NCBI GenBank assembly: GCA_025359265.1
Contig: JANYHB010000013.1
Location: 16,963-80,962, forward strand
Length of the DNA stretch: 64,000 bases
Source of the DNA: Hyphomicrobiales bacterium
GTDB taxonomy: Bacteria; Pseudomonadota; Alphaproteobacteria; Rhizobiales; Aestuariivirgaceae
Direction: 5' to 3'
The position numbers and the translations under genes were made by a program. The notes beneath the pieces were generated by a model. The model saw only the letters and a list, made by a program, of their open reading frames with translations, had not been told where the DNA came from and ran no database searches. Position 1 is the first letter of the stretch; each line of letters starts with the position of its first letter. This document shows positions 45,186-55,609 of the stretch, piece by piece.

Positions 45186-46748
45186 ATGCGGTTGAAAGCA
45201 AGAGTGTTAATATCAGTCGCGGCTTTGGCCGTGGCTGCATGGCAACCCGTGCAGGTTTCGGCGCAAGCTGCCAACTTGGCGCAGGCTTTGCCTGATGTTG
45301 CCGATCTTGCCGAAAAGCTTTTGCCTTCTGTCGTGGAAATTTCAGTGCAATCAAAAAGTGCTGATGCACCACAACAGACGGCCCCTTCCGATCAAAACCC
45401 ATTCAAAGATTTTTTTGATGAGTTTTTGAAACGCAAGCAACAACAAGGCAACAAAGATGAGCCACCCAAAGACCCGGGCAAAGACCCCGGTAAAGATACG
45501 GGCAAAGACGCGGGTAAAAATCCCGACAAAAACAAAGACGCGCCATTGCCTGACAGTTTGGTGAATGCCATGGGTTCAGGCTTCATCATCGACAGCAAAG
45601 GCATTATCGTTACCAATAATCATGTCATTGCCGATGCTGTGAACATTCGCGTGCACTTGCAAGATGGCACATTGTTGAAGGCCGAATTGGTGGGCCATGA
45701 CGCGAAAACCGACATTGCCGTGATCCGCGTGAAGCCAGACCATGATTTGCCGGCCGTGATTTTTGGCGATAGTGACAAGGCGCGCATTGGGCAGTGGGCT
45801 TTGGCCATCGGCAATCCGTTTGGATTAGGCGGTTCGGTTTCCTTGGGCATTGTTTCAGCCCGTGGGCGCGACATTAATTCCGGCCCCTATGATGATTATT
45901 TCCAAACTGACGCTGCCATCAACAAGGGCAATTCTGGTGGCCCACTGTTCAATTTGAACGGTGAAGTGATCGGCGTGAACACCGCCATCTTCTCGCCCTC
46001 TGGCGGGTCAGTTGGCATTGGTTTTTCAGTGCCATCCAACGAAGTTAAAAGTGTTGCAGACCAGCTGATCAAGTTTGGCGAAACGCGGCGCGGCTGGCTG
46101 GGCGTTAAGTTGCAAACCCTGACGCCTGATGTCGCCGAAGGGCTTGGTATGCAGAAGGCCCATGGTGCATTGATTGCCGATGTGACGGCGGGCGGACCTT
46201 CCGAAAAAGCTGGCGTGAAGGCCGGAGATGTCATCATTGGTTTTGATGGCAGGGCGGTTGATGACAGTCGCACCTTGCGGCGCATTGTGGCACAAGCGGA
46301 AGTGGGCAAAGAAATTGAAGTTAAAGTGTTGCGCGATGGCAAGGAACAAACATTAAAAGTGGTTCTTGGGCGGTTGGAAGAGGGTGAAAAACTGGCCGCC
46401 GCCGCCGATACAAAGAAGCCGGACGCACCTGCGCCCGCCAATCTGCAAGTGCTTGGCATGACGATAAATGATTTGACTGATGAAACGCGCAAGACTTTTA
46501 AACTGGATGATAAAATACAAGGGGCAATAATTTCAGACGTGGCCAAAGACGGTTATGCCGCCGAAAAAGGTTTGGCCGTCGGCGACGTCATTTCCGAAGC
46601 TGGCGGAAAGCCCGTGACCAATGCACAGGATGTTGCAACAGCCGTTGAGCAAGCCAACAAGGATGGCAAGAATTCAGTATTGATGTTAGTGGCGCATGCT
46701 GGGAATGCGCAAGATACACGATTTGTGGCGCTTAAACTGAAGAAATAA
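45186..46748 (+). CDS. degP: DegP/HtrA periplasmic serine protease (Do family)
   Basis: A 520-residue envelope-stress protease/chaperone. A signal peptide (cleaved near residue 26, SAQA) precedes the trypsin domain with catalytic His146 (TNNHVIAD), Asp176 and Ser250 (GNSGGP), then two PDZ domains (about 290-380 and 420-510). The segment near residues 95-118 contains a PGKD/TGKD/AGKN low-complexity insert in the LA-loop. An RBS (TTAGGAGG) is present. It closes the thyA operon, ten bases after DUF2065. Confidence 0.95.
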   Translation: MRLKARVLISVAALAVAAWQPVQVSAQAANLAQALPDVADLAEKLLPSVVEISVQSKSADAPQQTAPSDQNPFKDFFDEFLKRKQQQGNKDEPPKDPGKDPGKDTGKDAGKNPDKNKDAPLPDSLVNAMGSGFIIDSKGIIVTNNHVIADAVNIRVHLQDGTLLKAELVGHDAKTDIAVIRVKPDHDLPAVIFGDSDKARIGQWALAIGNPFGLGGSVSLGIVSARGRDINSGPYDDYFQTDAAINKGNSGGPLFNLNGEVIGVNTAIFSPSGGSVGIGFSVPSNEVKSVADQLIKFGETRRGWLGVKLQTLTPDVAEGLGMQKAHGALIADVTAGGPSEKAGVKAGDVIIGFDGRAVDDSRTLRRIVAQAEVGKEIEVKVLRDGKEQTLKVVLGRLEEGEKLAAAADTKKPDAPAPANLQVLGMTINDLTDETRKTFKLDDKIQGAIISDVAKDGYAAEKGLAVGDVISEAGGKPVTNAQDVATAVEQANKDGKNSVLMLVAHAGNAQDTRFVALKLKK

Positions 46749-46750
46749 TC

Positions 46751-47179
46751 CTATGCCGTGTTTGGATCATCATCATGGGGCGTGTTGCTGACCGGGCGCA
46801 GAGCTGGGCGGCGGGCGGCCCCGAAAACGGGTGCGCGAGGGGGGCGAATGGGCACAATATCATCGGCCAGACCGGCATCAAGGTTTGGTTGATTGGGTGA
46901 TTGCGCATTCAAATCACGCGGGTTTATCCCGATGTTGTTCTCCACCACGATATCCTGATTGCCGCCGATCAAAACCAGATGCTCCACATCATCACGCCTG
47001 AGCAAAACCAGGCGGCGTGTTTGGTCAACTTCGCAGTATTCAACAATGCCCAAACGCATGCCTTTGCGCCCGCGAGAGCGGCCGCTGAACGCGCGCAGAA
47101 CGAAAATTAAAATAATCAAAGCAACCAATGCCACGCCCGCATAAGCGAGATAGGGAATATAGGGCTGAAAATCTTGCAT
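46751..47179 (-). CDS. FliO-like membrane protein
   Basis: A 142-residue protein with one membrane helix (residues about 8-30) followed by a basic, cytosolic part: MRLGIVEYCEVDQTRRLVLL resembles FliO of the flagellar export system. Such FliO-like proteins occur next to cckA in rhizobia without flagellar genes nearby, so a role in flagella is not assured. ATG 47179 has CAGGAGG upstream; the ORF-track start is 51 codons earlier and unlikely. Confidence 0.75.
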   Translation of the reverse strand: MQDFQPYIPYLAYAGVALVALIILIFVLRAFSGRSRGRKGMRLGIVEYCEVDQTRRLVLLRRDDVEHLVLIGGNQDIVVENNIGINPRDLNAQSPNQPNLDAGLADDIVPIRPPRAPVFGAARRPALRPVSNTPHDDDPNTA

Positions 47180-47320
47180 CTTGGCCTCCTGATTATTCAT
47201 CTTAAATAGCATGAAACGCGGCCAACACCAACCACTGGTGGAGGAATATTCAACGACGGCTGAAGAAGCAAGTAGGCAGCCGCAGTTTCGCCTATATTCA
47301 CCTGCGATTCGGGGTGGGAC

Positions 47321-49810
47321 ATGTTTGGACAAGCAATAGGTGAAAAATCAACAAGCGCTTTGTGGCGCGTTGCTTTATCATTTCTATGTGCGGCTATCCT
47401 GTTGGTTGGCTACTTTGCTTTCGTTGAAGACCGCATGCTCATTTCAGCGCAGATATTAAATGGCCTTGTTGCGGGGTTGAGCTTTTTTGGTTTGGCGTGG
47501 ATTTTCAACTGCATTCTGCATTTGTGGTTCAAACCAACCCCGGAAGCCGAGCAGCAGTTTTGCAACGCGCTGATCGATGCTTTGGGAGACCCAGCTGTGG
47601 TGCTGGATGGCAAGGGCCGCGCCGTTTATGCCAATGCGCCATTTATGCAGTTGGCTTCCAAGGCAGGCGTTTCAAGGCTGGTAGGTTTTGATGTTCTCTA
47701 TGCTGGCTATCCGGATTTTGTCGAACCCATTTATCAGCTGGGGCAGGCCGCTAAAGCCGGTGTTGTCAGCGCTCGCGATTTGCGGGTGCAGGCGGGCAGT
47801 TCCGCCCCGCATGCAGGGCGCGACGAAGCCAAGTGGCTGCGCCTTTGCGTGGCACCCCTCGCATCCAATTCCCGGGGCGGCAAAACCTTGTGGCGTTTGA
47901 TCGACATTACCGGTGATCGCGCCCATCAAGAGGAAGCATTCAGCCGCCTGCAATTTATTATTTCATATCTCGATCAAGCCCCGGTGGGTTTCTTCTCGGC
48001 TCTGCCTTCCGGCAAGGTTGACTATGTGAATGCCACTTTGGCCACATGGCTGGGCTTTGATTTGGGCGAGGTGCAATCAGGCAAACTGACGTTGAAGCAG
48101 TTACTGGGCGAAGAGGCTTCAAAAGTTTTATCAGCCTTGGCCCCGGTCACAGCCGGACAGAGAGTAGACCGATTCAAACTGCCTCTGAAAGCCAAAAACG
48201 GGCAAGTTGAGGTTTTCAGTTTGATGAACCGGGCGGATTTTGATGGCGCCGGCCACCCGTTGCCATCGCGCTGCATGGTGATGCGCGGCAGTGACGAAAC
48301 GGTTGAGCGCCAGGAGCAATCTGCGGGCCTTGCGCATCTTATATCTTCCATTCCCATTGGCTATGCCGAACTTGATGTGGAAGGCAATTTGGAAAATGCC
48401 AATAGGCAGTTTTTGGAGCTTTCAACACTCCTCAAGCGGGGCGCTTCGTTTGCCGAAGCCCTGGATGCAGATGGCGCAACGCGCTTCCGCAAATTTTGGC
48501 AGAATGCTGCGACGGAATCTGCTCCCTCATTCCAATTTGATTGCGGTTTTCAAGGTGCGGAGCCACGCAATGCCAATTTGTCTTTCAGCAAAGTTGCAGG
48601 CCAAGATCGCTTTGTGATTTTTGCAATTGATAAAACCGAAAGCCGCTTGATGGAAGCGCAACTGGCGCAGAGCCAGAAGATGCAAGCCATTGGCCAACTC
48701 TCATCTGGCTTGGCGCATGATTTCAACAATATGCTCACGCCCATCATTGGCTTTGCGGATTTGTTGCTTACCAAAATGCGGCCAACGGATCCATCGTTCC
48801 AAGATGTGATGAGCATCAAACAAAATGCCAATCGCGCGGCTGGCTTGGTGCGGCATCTGCTGGCTTTCTCGCGCAAGCAGACGATGCAGCCGAAAATGTA
48901 TGACCTTTCAGAATCGATGGCTGATCTTGGCGTGTTGCTGAAACGCGTGGTGGGAGACAAAGTGGATCTATCGATCAACTATGGCCGCGATTTATGGCCG
49001 GTGATGGTGGATATTCACCAGCTGGAGCAGGCCATTGTAAATCTCGCCTCCAACGCGCGCGATGCCATGCCGCAGGGCGGCAAGCTGGTGCTTTCCACAG
49101 CGAATGTTTCGGTTGAGCAATCACATGATTTTGGCCACGGTCTGCCCGCTGGCGAGTATGTTGTGGTGCAATCCACCGACACGGGGCAGGGCATTCCCAA
49201 GGCGATTGTGGATAAAATATGGGATCCGTTCTTCACCACCAAAGAGGTGGGCAAAGGCACCGGCCTTGGCCTTTCGATGGTTTATGGATTTGTGAAACAA
49301 TCGGGTGGCTTTATTTATTGTGATAGCGAAGTGGGCCATGGCACCACATTTCGCATTGTCTTGCCACGTCACATCGCCGAAACCGCACCTGTTGAAATTG
49401 CCAAACCGGCTGAATCAGAAGCCAAGCGTGAAGACTTCTCTGGCCGTGGGCGCGTGTTGATTGTTGAAGATGAAGACTCGGTGCGCGCCTTCGCATCGCG
49501 GGCCCTCACTTCGCGCGGCTATACGGTGGTTGAAGCCAACACCGGTGAAGTTGGGCTTGAAGTTGTTGAAGGCGATGCGCAGGGTTTTGAGTTGATCCTC
49601 TCAGACGTGGTGATGCCGGAAATGGACGGGCCTACCATGCTGAAAGAATTGCGCCAGCGTGGGCACAAGATGAAGTTCATTTTCATGTCTGGCTATGCCG
49701 AAGATGCATTTGAGAAGACACCGGATTTCCCCACGGATTTTGGCTTCTTGCAGAAACCGTTTTCACTGAAACAGCTGGTGGAAAAGGTGAAGGCAGAGCT
49801 GGGGCGATAG
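47321..49810 (+). CDS. cckA: hybrid histidine kinase CckA
   Basis: The cell-cycle phosphorelay kinase that drives CtrA in alphaproteobacteria. Two membrane helices (residues about 15-35 and 43-65) are followed by PAS-like regions (about 75-200, 205-320, 335-440), the dimerisation/HisKA domain with His466 ([10 protein letters not shown]), the ATPase domain with DTGQGIP and [10 protein letters not shown], and a C-terminal receiver with Asp762 ([11 protein letters not shown]). Length 829 is in the CckA range. It is a core gene. Divergent from the FliO-like gene. Confidence 0.94.
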   Translation: MFGQAIGEKSTSALWRVALSFLCAAILLVGYFAFVEDRMLISAQILNGLVAGLSFFGLAWIFNCILHLWFKPTPEAEQQFCNALIDALGDPAVVLDGKGRAVYANAPFMQLASKAGVSRLVGFDVLYAGYPDFVEPIYQLGQAAKAGVVSARDLRVQAGSSAPHAGRDEAKWLRLCVAPLASNSRGGKTLWRLIDITGDRAHQEEAFSRLQFIISYLDQAPVGFFSALPSGKVDYVNATLATWLGFDLGEVQSGKLTLKQLLGEEASKVLSALAPVTAGQRVDRFKLPLKAKNGQVEVFSLMNRADFDGAGHPLPSRCMVMRGSDETVERQEQSAGLAHLISSIPIGYAELDVEGNLENANRQFLELSTLLKRGASFAEALDADGATRFRKFWQNAATESAPSFQFDCGFQGAEPRNANLSFSKVAGQDRFVIFAIDKTESRLMEAQLAQSQKMQAIGQLSSGLAHDFNNMLTPIIGFADLLLTKMRPTDPSFQDVMSIKQNANRAAGLVRHLLAFSRKQTMQPKMYDLSESMADLGVLLKRVVGDKVDLSINYGRDLWPVMVDIHQLEQAIVNLASNARDAMPQGGKLVLSTANVSVEQSHDFGHGLPAGEYVVVQSTDTGQGIPKAIVDKIWDPFFTTKEVGKGTGLGLSMVYGFVKQSGGFIYCDSEVGHGTTFRIVLPRHIAETAPVEIAKPAESEAKREDFSGRGRVLIVEDEDSVRAFASRALTSRGYTVVEANTGEVGLEVVEGDAQGFELILSDVVMPEMDGPTMLKELRQRGHKMKFIFMSGYAEDAFEKTPDFPTDFGFLQKPFSLKQLVEKVKAELGR

Positions 49811-49920
49811 CAACGTGCATGGCGGCTTTTTTATTATTTAATTGGATGCGGGAACATTGCGTCGCAGTTTGAATGCCAACAAACACGAAATTGGAGACTC
49901 GGACTTAGCGCTCAAGAGAA

Positions 49921-50390
49921 TGGATAATGTGGGAATTGTCGTCGAAGACCTCGAAGCGACGATTGATTTTTTCGAGAACTCGGTCTTGAGCTTGAGGGGC
50001 GGGCCGCGATCGAAGGAGAATGGGCCGGGCGCGTGACGGGCCTGGGCGATCAGCATGTCGAAAATGCGATGATGCGAACATCAGACGGGCATAGTCGCCT
50101 TGAGCTGTCTCGTTTTCTCAGGCCACTTGTCATCGCTGATCATCGGAACTCGCCGGTTAACGCTTTGGGCTATGTTCGCGGTTGATGACATTGACCAAAT
50201 ACTTGAAAAACTCTACGCGCGCGGCACGCAGCTCGTCGGCGAAATAATCCAGTATAAAAATGCATATCGCCTCTGTTACATCCGTGGGCCCGAAGGAATT
50301 CTCATCAGGCTTGCGGAGGAAATCCGCGGAACGCATTTGTTTTGCTTTATTGAGTGGGAACTTGTATTTTTTCACTTTATAGTTGTATAG
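49921..50390 (+). pseudogene. VOC (glyoxalase/bleomycin-resistance) gene with two frameshifts
   Basis: Frame 1 gives MDNVGIVVEDLEATIDFF; a shift into a second frame after DFF gives ELGLELEGRAAIEGEWAGRV and on to NALGYVRG; another shift gives MFAVDDIDQILEKLYARGTQ and then YRLCYIRGPEGILIRLAEE. Together these make one complete VOC-family protein. The first break is a one-base loss near 49972, the second an approximately 11-base loss near 50170. The intact VOC fold is otherwise well preserved. Not translatable as one protein. Confidence 0.88.
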
Positions 50391-50533
50391 TAGAACAATA
50401 GCAATTTTTGCTTGTTTCGCGCAGTTTTTCGTTCTATCCGATGAAGTGTAATTTGAGTTGCATAATTCAGAGTTTGTTGCGCGTTGTGTTCATTTCCCCG
50501 GTTTGCAAACATGTGGCCGATTGGGTGCATGTT

Positions 50534-50609
50534 GGTCGGGTTGCGTATTATCTTTCCCCAAGATTGGTGGCCACTTCACAGATGAGCCCCACCAATACGC
50601 AACCCGGCC
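50534..50609. repeat. long inverted repeat upstream of recA
   Basis: GGTCGGGTTGCGTATT (50534-50549) and AATACGCAACCCGGCC (50594-50609) pair over 15 of 16 bases with a 44-base loop. It lies about 160 bases before the SOS box. It could be a structured RNA, a transposon-like MITE end or a terminator with no T-run. No second copy is seen in the window. Confidence 0.6.
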
Positions 50610-50766
50610 GCAAATTTCCGAATCATAGTGAGGCGGAAGTGAAAAAAGTTGCCAGGCGGTTGTCTGCAACCTTCTGCGCGCTGGGGCTGCATTGTCTCAC
50701 AGGCATTGGTATCAAGTAACTGATTTTCAATTATAAAATAATATTTTGATCTGCCTCTTGCAATGA

Positions 50767-50781
50767 GAACCAAAATAGAAC
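50767..50781 (+). promoter_or_regulatory. LexA/SOS box of recA
   Basis: GAACCAAAATAGAAC matches GAAC-N7-GAAC, the reverse complement of the alphaproteobacterial LexA site GTTC-N7-GTTC. It is 84 bases before the recA start, a suitable place for repression and induction on DNA damage. A weaker overlapping half (GAAC-N7-GCAC) follows. Confidence 0.85.
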
Positions 50782-50865
50782 ATAAACAGCACATGGGCGG
50801 AACATAATGTTTGGCTCAGGTTAGTTCACAGAGCAGTTTAGATCAGGTAATAAGGAGAAGCACAA

Positions 50866-51936
50866 ATGGGGCAAGCTAATCTGAAAGTTGTTGAGAATAT
50901 GGGAAGCGACAAGAGCAAAGCGTTGGAGGCAGCGCTCAGCCAAATTGAACGGGCCTTTGGCAAAGGCTCCATCATGAAGCTGGGGGCCAACCAAGCTTTG
51001 GAGATTGAGTCTATTTCAACGGGCTCTCTTGGCCTTGATATTGCCCTTGGCATTGGCGGTTTGCCACGTGGCCGGGTGATTGAAATTTATGGGCCTGAAT
51101 CATCGGGCAAAACCACGCTGGCTTTGCAAACCATTGCTGAAAGCCAAAAGCGCGGTGGCATTTGCGCTTTCGTCGACGCTGAACATGCGATGGATCCGAT
51201 TTATGCCAGGAAGCTGGGTGTGAATATTTCTGATTTGCTGATTTCGCAGCCAGACACGGGCGAGCAGGCCCTCGAAATTGCTGATACTTTAGTGCGTTCG
51301 GGTGCGATTGAAATTCTGGTGATTGATTCTGTTGCGGCTTTAACACCCAAGGCAGAGCTTGAGGGTGAAATGGGCGACAGCCTTCCCGGCTTGCAGGCGC
51401 GGTTGATGAGCCAAGCGTTGCGCAAACTCACGGGCTCTATTTCCAAATCCAATTGCATGGTGATTTTTATCAACCAAATCCGCATGAAGATTGGTGTGAT
51501 GTTTGGTTCTCCTGAAACCACCACGGGCGGCAATGCCTTGAAGTTTTATGCATCGGTGCGATTGGATATTCGCCGCATTGGTGCCATCAAAGACCGTGAG
51601 GAAGTTGTTGGCAACCAGACGCGTGTGAAGGTGGTTAAAAACAAAGTGGCCCCACCTTTCAAAATGGTGGAATTCGATATTATGTATGGCGAGGGCATTT
51701 CCAAAGTTGGCGAACTTGTTGACCTTGGCGTGACGGCTGGCGTGGTTGAAAAATCCGGCTCTTGGTATTCCTATGAGGGAGAGCGCATCGGGCAGGGCCG
51801 CGACAATGCTAAAATTTTCCTCAAGCAGCATCCAGATATGGCCAATAAGATTGAAGCGGCCATTCGTGCCAACGCCGGGCTTATTGCGGCTCGCATCACC
51901 GATGGATCAATCAAAGAGGATGACGGTGAAGCCTGA
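50866..51936 (+). CDS. recA: RecA recombinase
   Basis: The 356-residue recombinase for homologous recombination and SOS induction. Walker [10 protein letters not shown], Walker [10 protein letters not shown], and loop L1/L2 sequences ([29 protein letters not shown]) are intact. An RBS (AAGGAG) is eight bases before the ATG. SOS control is shown by the box upstream. A terminator follows. Confidence 0.98.
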   Translation: MGQANLKVVENMGSDKSKALEAALSQIERAFGKGSIMKLGANQALEIESISTGSLGLDIALGIGGLPRGRVIEIYGPESSGKTTLALQTIAESQKRGGICAFVDAEHAMDPIYARKLGVNISDLLISQPDTGEQALEIADTLVRSGAIEILVIDSVAALTPKAELEGEMGDSLPGLQARLMSQALRKLTGSISKSNCMVIFINQIRMKIGVMFGSPETTTGGNALKFYASVRLDIRRIGAIKDREEVVGNQTRVKVVKNKVAPPFKMVEFDIMYGEGISKVGELVDLGVTAGVVEKSGSWYSYEGERIGQGRDNAKIFLKQHPDMANKIEAAIRANAGLIAARITDGSIKEDDGEA

Positions 51937-52025
51937 TTTGGCATTTTGGGTTTGATAAGTTTCAACCCTGGCTGGGTTGATCAAAACAGCAGGTTCGCCC
52001 CACAACCATCCCTGCTAGACTGGAA

Positions 52026-52057
52026 GCCGCTGGCCCTGTTGGCCGGCGGTTTTTTTA
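52026..52057 (+). terminator. rho-independent terminator of recA
   Basis: CCGCTGGCC, loop CTGTT, GGCCGGCGG and then seven T make a GC-rich hairpin with a T-run, 90 bases after the recA stop. A smaller hairpin, CAACCCTGGCTGGGTTG, precedes it. The convergent frameshifted gene ends beyond it. Confidence 0.85.
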
Positions 52058-52070
52058 GCTGCGGGGGGTG

Positions 52071-52585
52071 TTACTTCGTCAGCTGCACGCTTTGCATAAT
52101 CTCGGCCATTGCCGCGTCATTGGCTTTCTGAGCGTCCTTTGAAGCTTTTGTCGTAAACATAACGAATTTGTCTGGCACGCGGGTTTCAATCAGAGCAATC
52201 GAAAACTCGGTAGGGCCATGATCGTCTTTTGCATCGTAATCAAAAACGTGTATTTTCATGCCATGGGCCTCTACGTCATGCGTCTTTGACTGGCTTGATC
52301 CAACACCAAGCCTTGTTCAGACAAAACCTTCACGCTCTCAGCAACAGCGTCGCTGATTTTGTCTGCCTTTACCGCTTCAACCGACGCATAAACAGCGCTA
52401 TCGGGTGAATTCATCTCAATGCCGTGGGTGATTTCAGAAGGTTTCCAATCATCGGGAACATTAACCGTTGCGACAGCGTCTGTGCCGGGAATGGAATACA
52501 CTTTTGCGACTGCGGATTCTGCGCCGAAAAATGTTGCCGCCAATAGAACCGCAACCGCAAATGTTGGCTTATCAAAATTGTTCAC
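52071..52585 (-). pseudogene. secreted protein gene broken by one frameshift
   Basis: The ORF track shows two minus-strand ORFs (104 and 62 codons), but they join: the first has a signal peptide and ends VLDQASQ then a shifted end, and the second frame continues THDVEAHGMKIHVFDYDAKD and ends IMQSVQLTK. The pair forms one periplasmic protein of about 170 residues, like small alphaproteobacterial exported proteins of unknown function. One base is missing near 52290. Both halves are well preserved, so the change is recent or an assembly error. Confidence 0.82.
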
Positions 52586-52761
52586 CTAAATCTCCATGCT
52601 GAAGTGTTCCCAGCGCAAAATGCCTTACGGTGATTTCCAAATTTCGGTTAAATGGATTATGCGATGAGTTTTCGATTTCGCGGATTGACCAAATCAAAAC
52701 TTCTTTTCATTTTCAGCCTAAGTTGCTCTAAGAGGGCATAAATTTAACATCAGGCTTATTC

Positions 52762-55419
52762 ATGACTGGCTTAGCGCAAATCCGTTCCACGTTTTTAGAT
52801 TTCTATAAAAAGCACGGCCATGAGATTGTGCCATCCTCGCCACTGGTTCCGCGCAATGACCCCACTCTGATGTTTGCCAATTCCGGCATGGTACAGTTCA
52901 AGAACGTGTTCACCGGGGCCGAGAAACGCCCCTACACCCGCGCCACATCAGCGCAAAAATGCGTGCGGGCCGGCGGCAAACACAATGATTTGGACAATGT
53001 GGGTTACACCGCGCGACACCACACGTTTTTTGAAATGCTGGGCAATTTTTCGTTTGGCGATTATTTCAAACCTGATGCCATTGAATGGGCTTGGTCGTTG
53101 ATCACCAAGGAATATGGCCTGGCCAAGGACAAGCTTTCCGTCACGGTTTATCACAGTGATGATGATGCCTTTAACCTCTGGAAGAAAATTGCCGGCTTGC
53201 CGGATAGCCGCATCATCCGCATTGCCACTGCCGATAACTTCTGGGCCATGGGCGACACCGGGCCGTGCGGGCCGTGTTCGGAAATTTTCTTTGACCACGG
53301 CGACAAAATTTGGGGCGGCCCGCCAGGTTCAGCCGAACAGGACGGTGACCGCTTCATCGAGATTTGGAACCTGGTGTTCATGCAATATGAACAACTCAGC
53401 AAAGAGCAGCGGGTTAGCCTGCCCAAGCCATCCATTGATACGGGCATGGGGCTGGAACGCATGGCGGCCGTGCTGCAGGGCACGCATGACAACTATGAAA
53501 CCGATTTATTTCGCTCACTCATCGCTGCCATTGTCGAACAAACCAACGTGCCCGCTGAAGGTGAGGCCAAAGCCTCCAACCGGGTGATTGCCGATCACTT
53601 GCGGGCCACCTCCTTTTTGATTGCTGATGGCGTGATGCCTTCAAACGAAGGCCGCGGTTATGTGTTGCGCCGCATTATGCGCCGGGCCATGCGCCACGCG
53701 GAATTGCTGGGAGCCAGAGAGCCGCTGATGTTCAAGCTGGTGCCAGCATTGGTGCGCGAAATGGGCGCGGCTTACCCTGAGCTTTCGCGGGCGCAAGCCA
53801 TGATTACAGAAACGCTGAAGTTGGAAGAGACCCGCTTTCGCACAACCTTGGTGCGCGGCATGAAGCTGCTTTCCGACGAGTCGTCTGCCCTTAAAAAAGG
53901 CGACACGTTCTCGGGTGAGACGGCATTCAAACTCTACGACACTTATGGCTTCCCGCTTGATCTCACCCAAGATGCATTGAAAGCGCGCGACATTGCCGTT
54001 GATGGCGAGGCATTTGCCAAATCCATGGCCAAACAGAAAGCTGATGCGCGAGCCAAATGGAAAGGCACCGGCGAAGAAAAAACCGACACGATTTGGTTTG
54101 AAATTCGCGAGCGTGTGGGGCCAACCGAATTTTTGGGCTATGATACGGAACGGGCTGAGGGCGAGGTGATGGCCCTCACGCATGACGGCAAAGATGCCGC
54201 GACATTATCTGAGGGACAATCCGGTGCCATCCTTGTCAACCAAACACCATTTTATGGAGAAAGCGGCGGGCAGACGGGCGATCACGGCATCATTCGCCGA
54301 GCTGATGGCGCAATGTTCCGCGTGAAAGACACCCAGAAGCGCTTGGGTGACGTGTTTGTGCATAATGGCACGGTGGAGAAAGGATCTTTCCGCGTGGGCC
54401 AAGCGGTTGAACTTGAAGTGGATCATCAGCGGCGTTTTGGCAATCGCGCGCATCATTCGGCCACGCATTTGTTGCACGAAGGTTTGCGGCGCGTGTTGGG
54501 CCCACATGTGGCGCAAAAAGGTTCATTGGTTGAGCCAAATCGTTTGCGTTTTGATTTTTCCCATTCAAGAGCCTTAAGCGCCGATGAATTGGCAAATGTG
54601 GAAGCCATCGCCAATAGCGTCGTTTTGCAGAACGATGCGGTAAGCACGCGGTTGATGTCGGTTGACGCGGCCATAGCTGAAGGGGCCATGGCGCTGTTTG
54701 GTGAAAAATATGGCGATGAAGTGCGCGTGGTTTCCATGGGGCGCGATGAAGCGCACCCGCAACGCCAAATTTTCTCTCTTGAACTGTGCGGCGGCACCCA
54801 TGTGGGCCGCACTGGCGACATTGGCCTTATTCGCATCGTGGCTGAAACTGCATCCTCTGCCGGTGTGCGCCGCATGGAAGCTTTGGTTGGGGAAGCGGCG
54901 CGGAACTATCTGGGCGAGCAAGATCGCCGGGTATTGGCCGCAGCCTCAGCTTTAAAGGTGGCACCACAAGATGTTTTGTCGCGCATTGATGTTTTGCTGG
55001 ATGAGCGCCGCAAGATGGAGCGCGAGCTGGGCGATGCCAAGCGCCAGTTGGCGATGGGTGGCGCAAGTGCTTCTGGCGCAACGCTTGATATTGAAGAAAT
55101 CAACGGCGTTAAAGTGATAGTGCGATTGTTGAAAGGTGTTGCTGCTAATGATCTTAAACCCATGGCTGATGACGCTAAAAAAGCTGTCGGGTCGGGCATC
55201 GTGGTGCTGGTGTCGGTGAGTGATGATGGCAAGGGGGCCGTGGTTGCAGCTGTAACGCCAGACCTTATCAGCAAATACAACGCCATTGACTTGGTAAAAG
55301 CTGGGGCGGCGGCAATGGGCGGCAAGGGGGGTGGCGGCAGGCCCGATATGGCGCAGGCCGGTGGGCCCGAAGGCGCCAAAGCTGAACACGCTCTGGTTGC
55401 CGTAAAGGCATTGATTTAA
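52762..55419 (+). CDS. alaS: alanyl-tRNA synthetase
   Basis: An 885-residue class II synthetase. It has the aminoacylation core ([20 protein letters not shown], motif 2 [11 protein letters not shown], motif 3 [12 protein letters not shown]), the editing domain with [13 protein letters not shown] and [11 protein letters not shown] zinc motifs, and the C-Ala domain at the end with its Gly-rich stretch [16 protein letters not shown]. All parts are intact. Start ATG 52762 follows a weak AGG. It is a core gene in the recA-alaS neighbourhood. Confidence 0.97.
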   Translation: MTGLAQIRSTFLDFYKKHGHEIVPSSPLVPRNDPTLMFANSGMVQFKNVFTGAEKRPYTRATSAQKCVRAGGKHNDLDNVGYTARHHTFFEMLGNFSFGDYFKPDAIEWAWSLITKEYGLAKDKLSVTVYHSDDDAFNLWKKIAGLPDSRIIRIATADNFWAMGDTGPCGPCSEIFFDHGDKIWGGPPGSAEQDGDRFIEIWNLVFMQYEQLSKEQRVSLPKPSIDTGMGLERMAAVLQGTHDNYETDLFRSLIAAIVEQTNVPAEGEAKASNRVIADHLRATSFLIADGVMPSNEGRGYVLRRIMRRAMRHAELLGAREPLMFKLVPALVREMGAAYPELSRAQAMITETLKLEETRFRTTLVRGMKLLSDESSALKKGDTFSGETAFKLYDTYGFPLDLTQDALKARDIAVDGEAFAKSMAKQKADARAKWKGTGEEKTDTIWFEIRERVGPTEFLGYDTERAEGEVMALTHDGKDAATLSEGQSGAILVNQTPFYGESGGQTGDHGIIRRADGAMFRVKDTQKRLGDVFVHNGTVEKGSFRVGQAVELEVDHQRRFGNRAHHSATHLLHEGLRRVLGPHVAQKGSLVEPNRLRFDFSHSRALSADELANVEAIANSVVLQNDAVSTRLMSVDAAIAEGAMALFGEKYGDEVRVVSMGRDEAHPQRQIFSLELCGGTHVGRTGDIGLIRIVAETASSAGVRRMEALVGEAARNYLGEQDRRVLAAASALKVAPQDVLSRIDVLLDERRKMERELGDAKRQLAMGGASASGATLDIEEINGVKVIVRLLKGVAANDLKPMADDAKKAVGSGIVVLVSVSDDGKGAVVAAVTPDLISKYNAIDLVKAGAAAMGGKGGGGRPDMAQAGGPEGAKAEHALVAVKALI

Positions 55420-55609
55420 GTCATTCTGACCGAACCAGCGCGAAATTTCACTTTGATGCTGCAAGATGATGAAACGTCGCCGCGTTTTGCATTAGCCCGA
55501 TATTTACCATTGTCACTGATATTGGCGGTGATGGCTTGACTGAGCAGTTGCAGCACATTGCAGAATTTTCATCGCGGCCTCCTGGCGGCCGCGGTTCGCT
55601 GGAGAAAAT

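Larger units (their letters stand above)
50391..50865. other. 475-base gap before recA
   Basis: The stretch holds an inverted repeat (50534-50609), an A/T-rich recA promoter region and the SOS box (50767-50781). The listed 103-residue ORF at 50408 has no family resemblance and overlaps the repeat, so I do not call it. No other gene is seen. Confidence 0.6.

Noticed and set aside
50408-50719. 103-codon plus-strand ORF before recA
   Set aside because: No family resemblance, covers the inverted repeat, no RBS of note.
55573-55593. GC-rich hairpin CGCGGCC/GGCCGCG before HK1
   Set aside because: Could be an RNA leader, but it is short, without T-run or other support.
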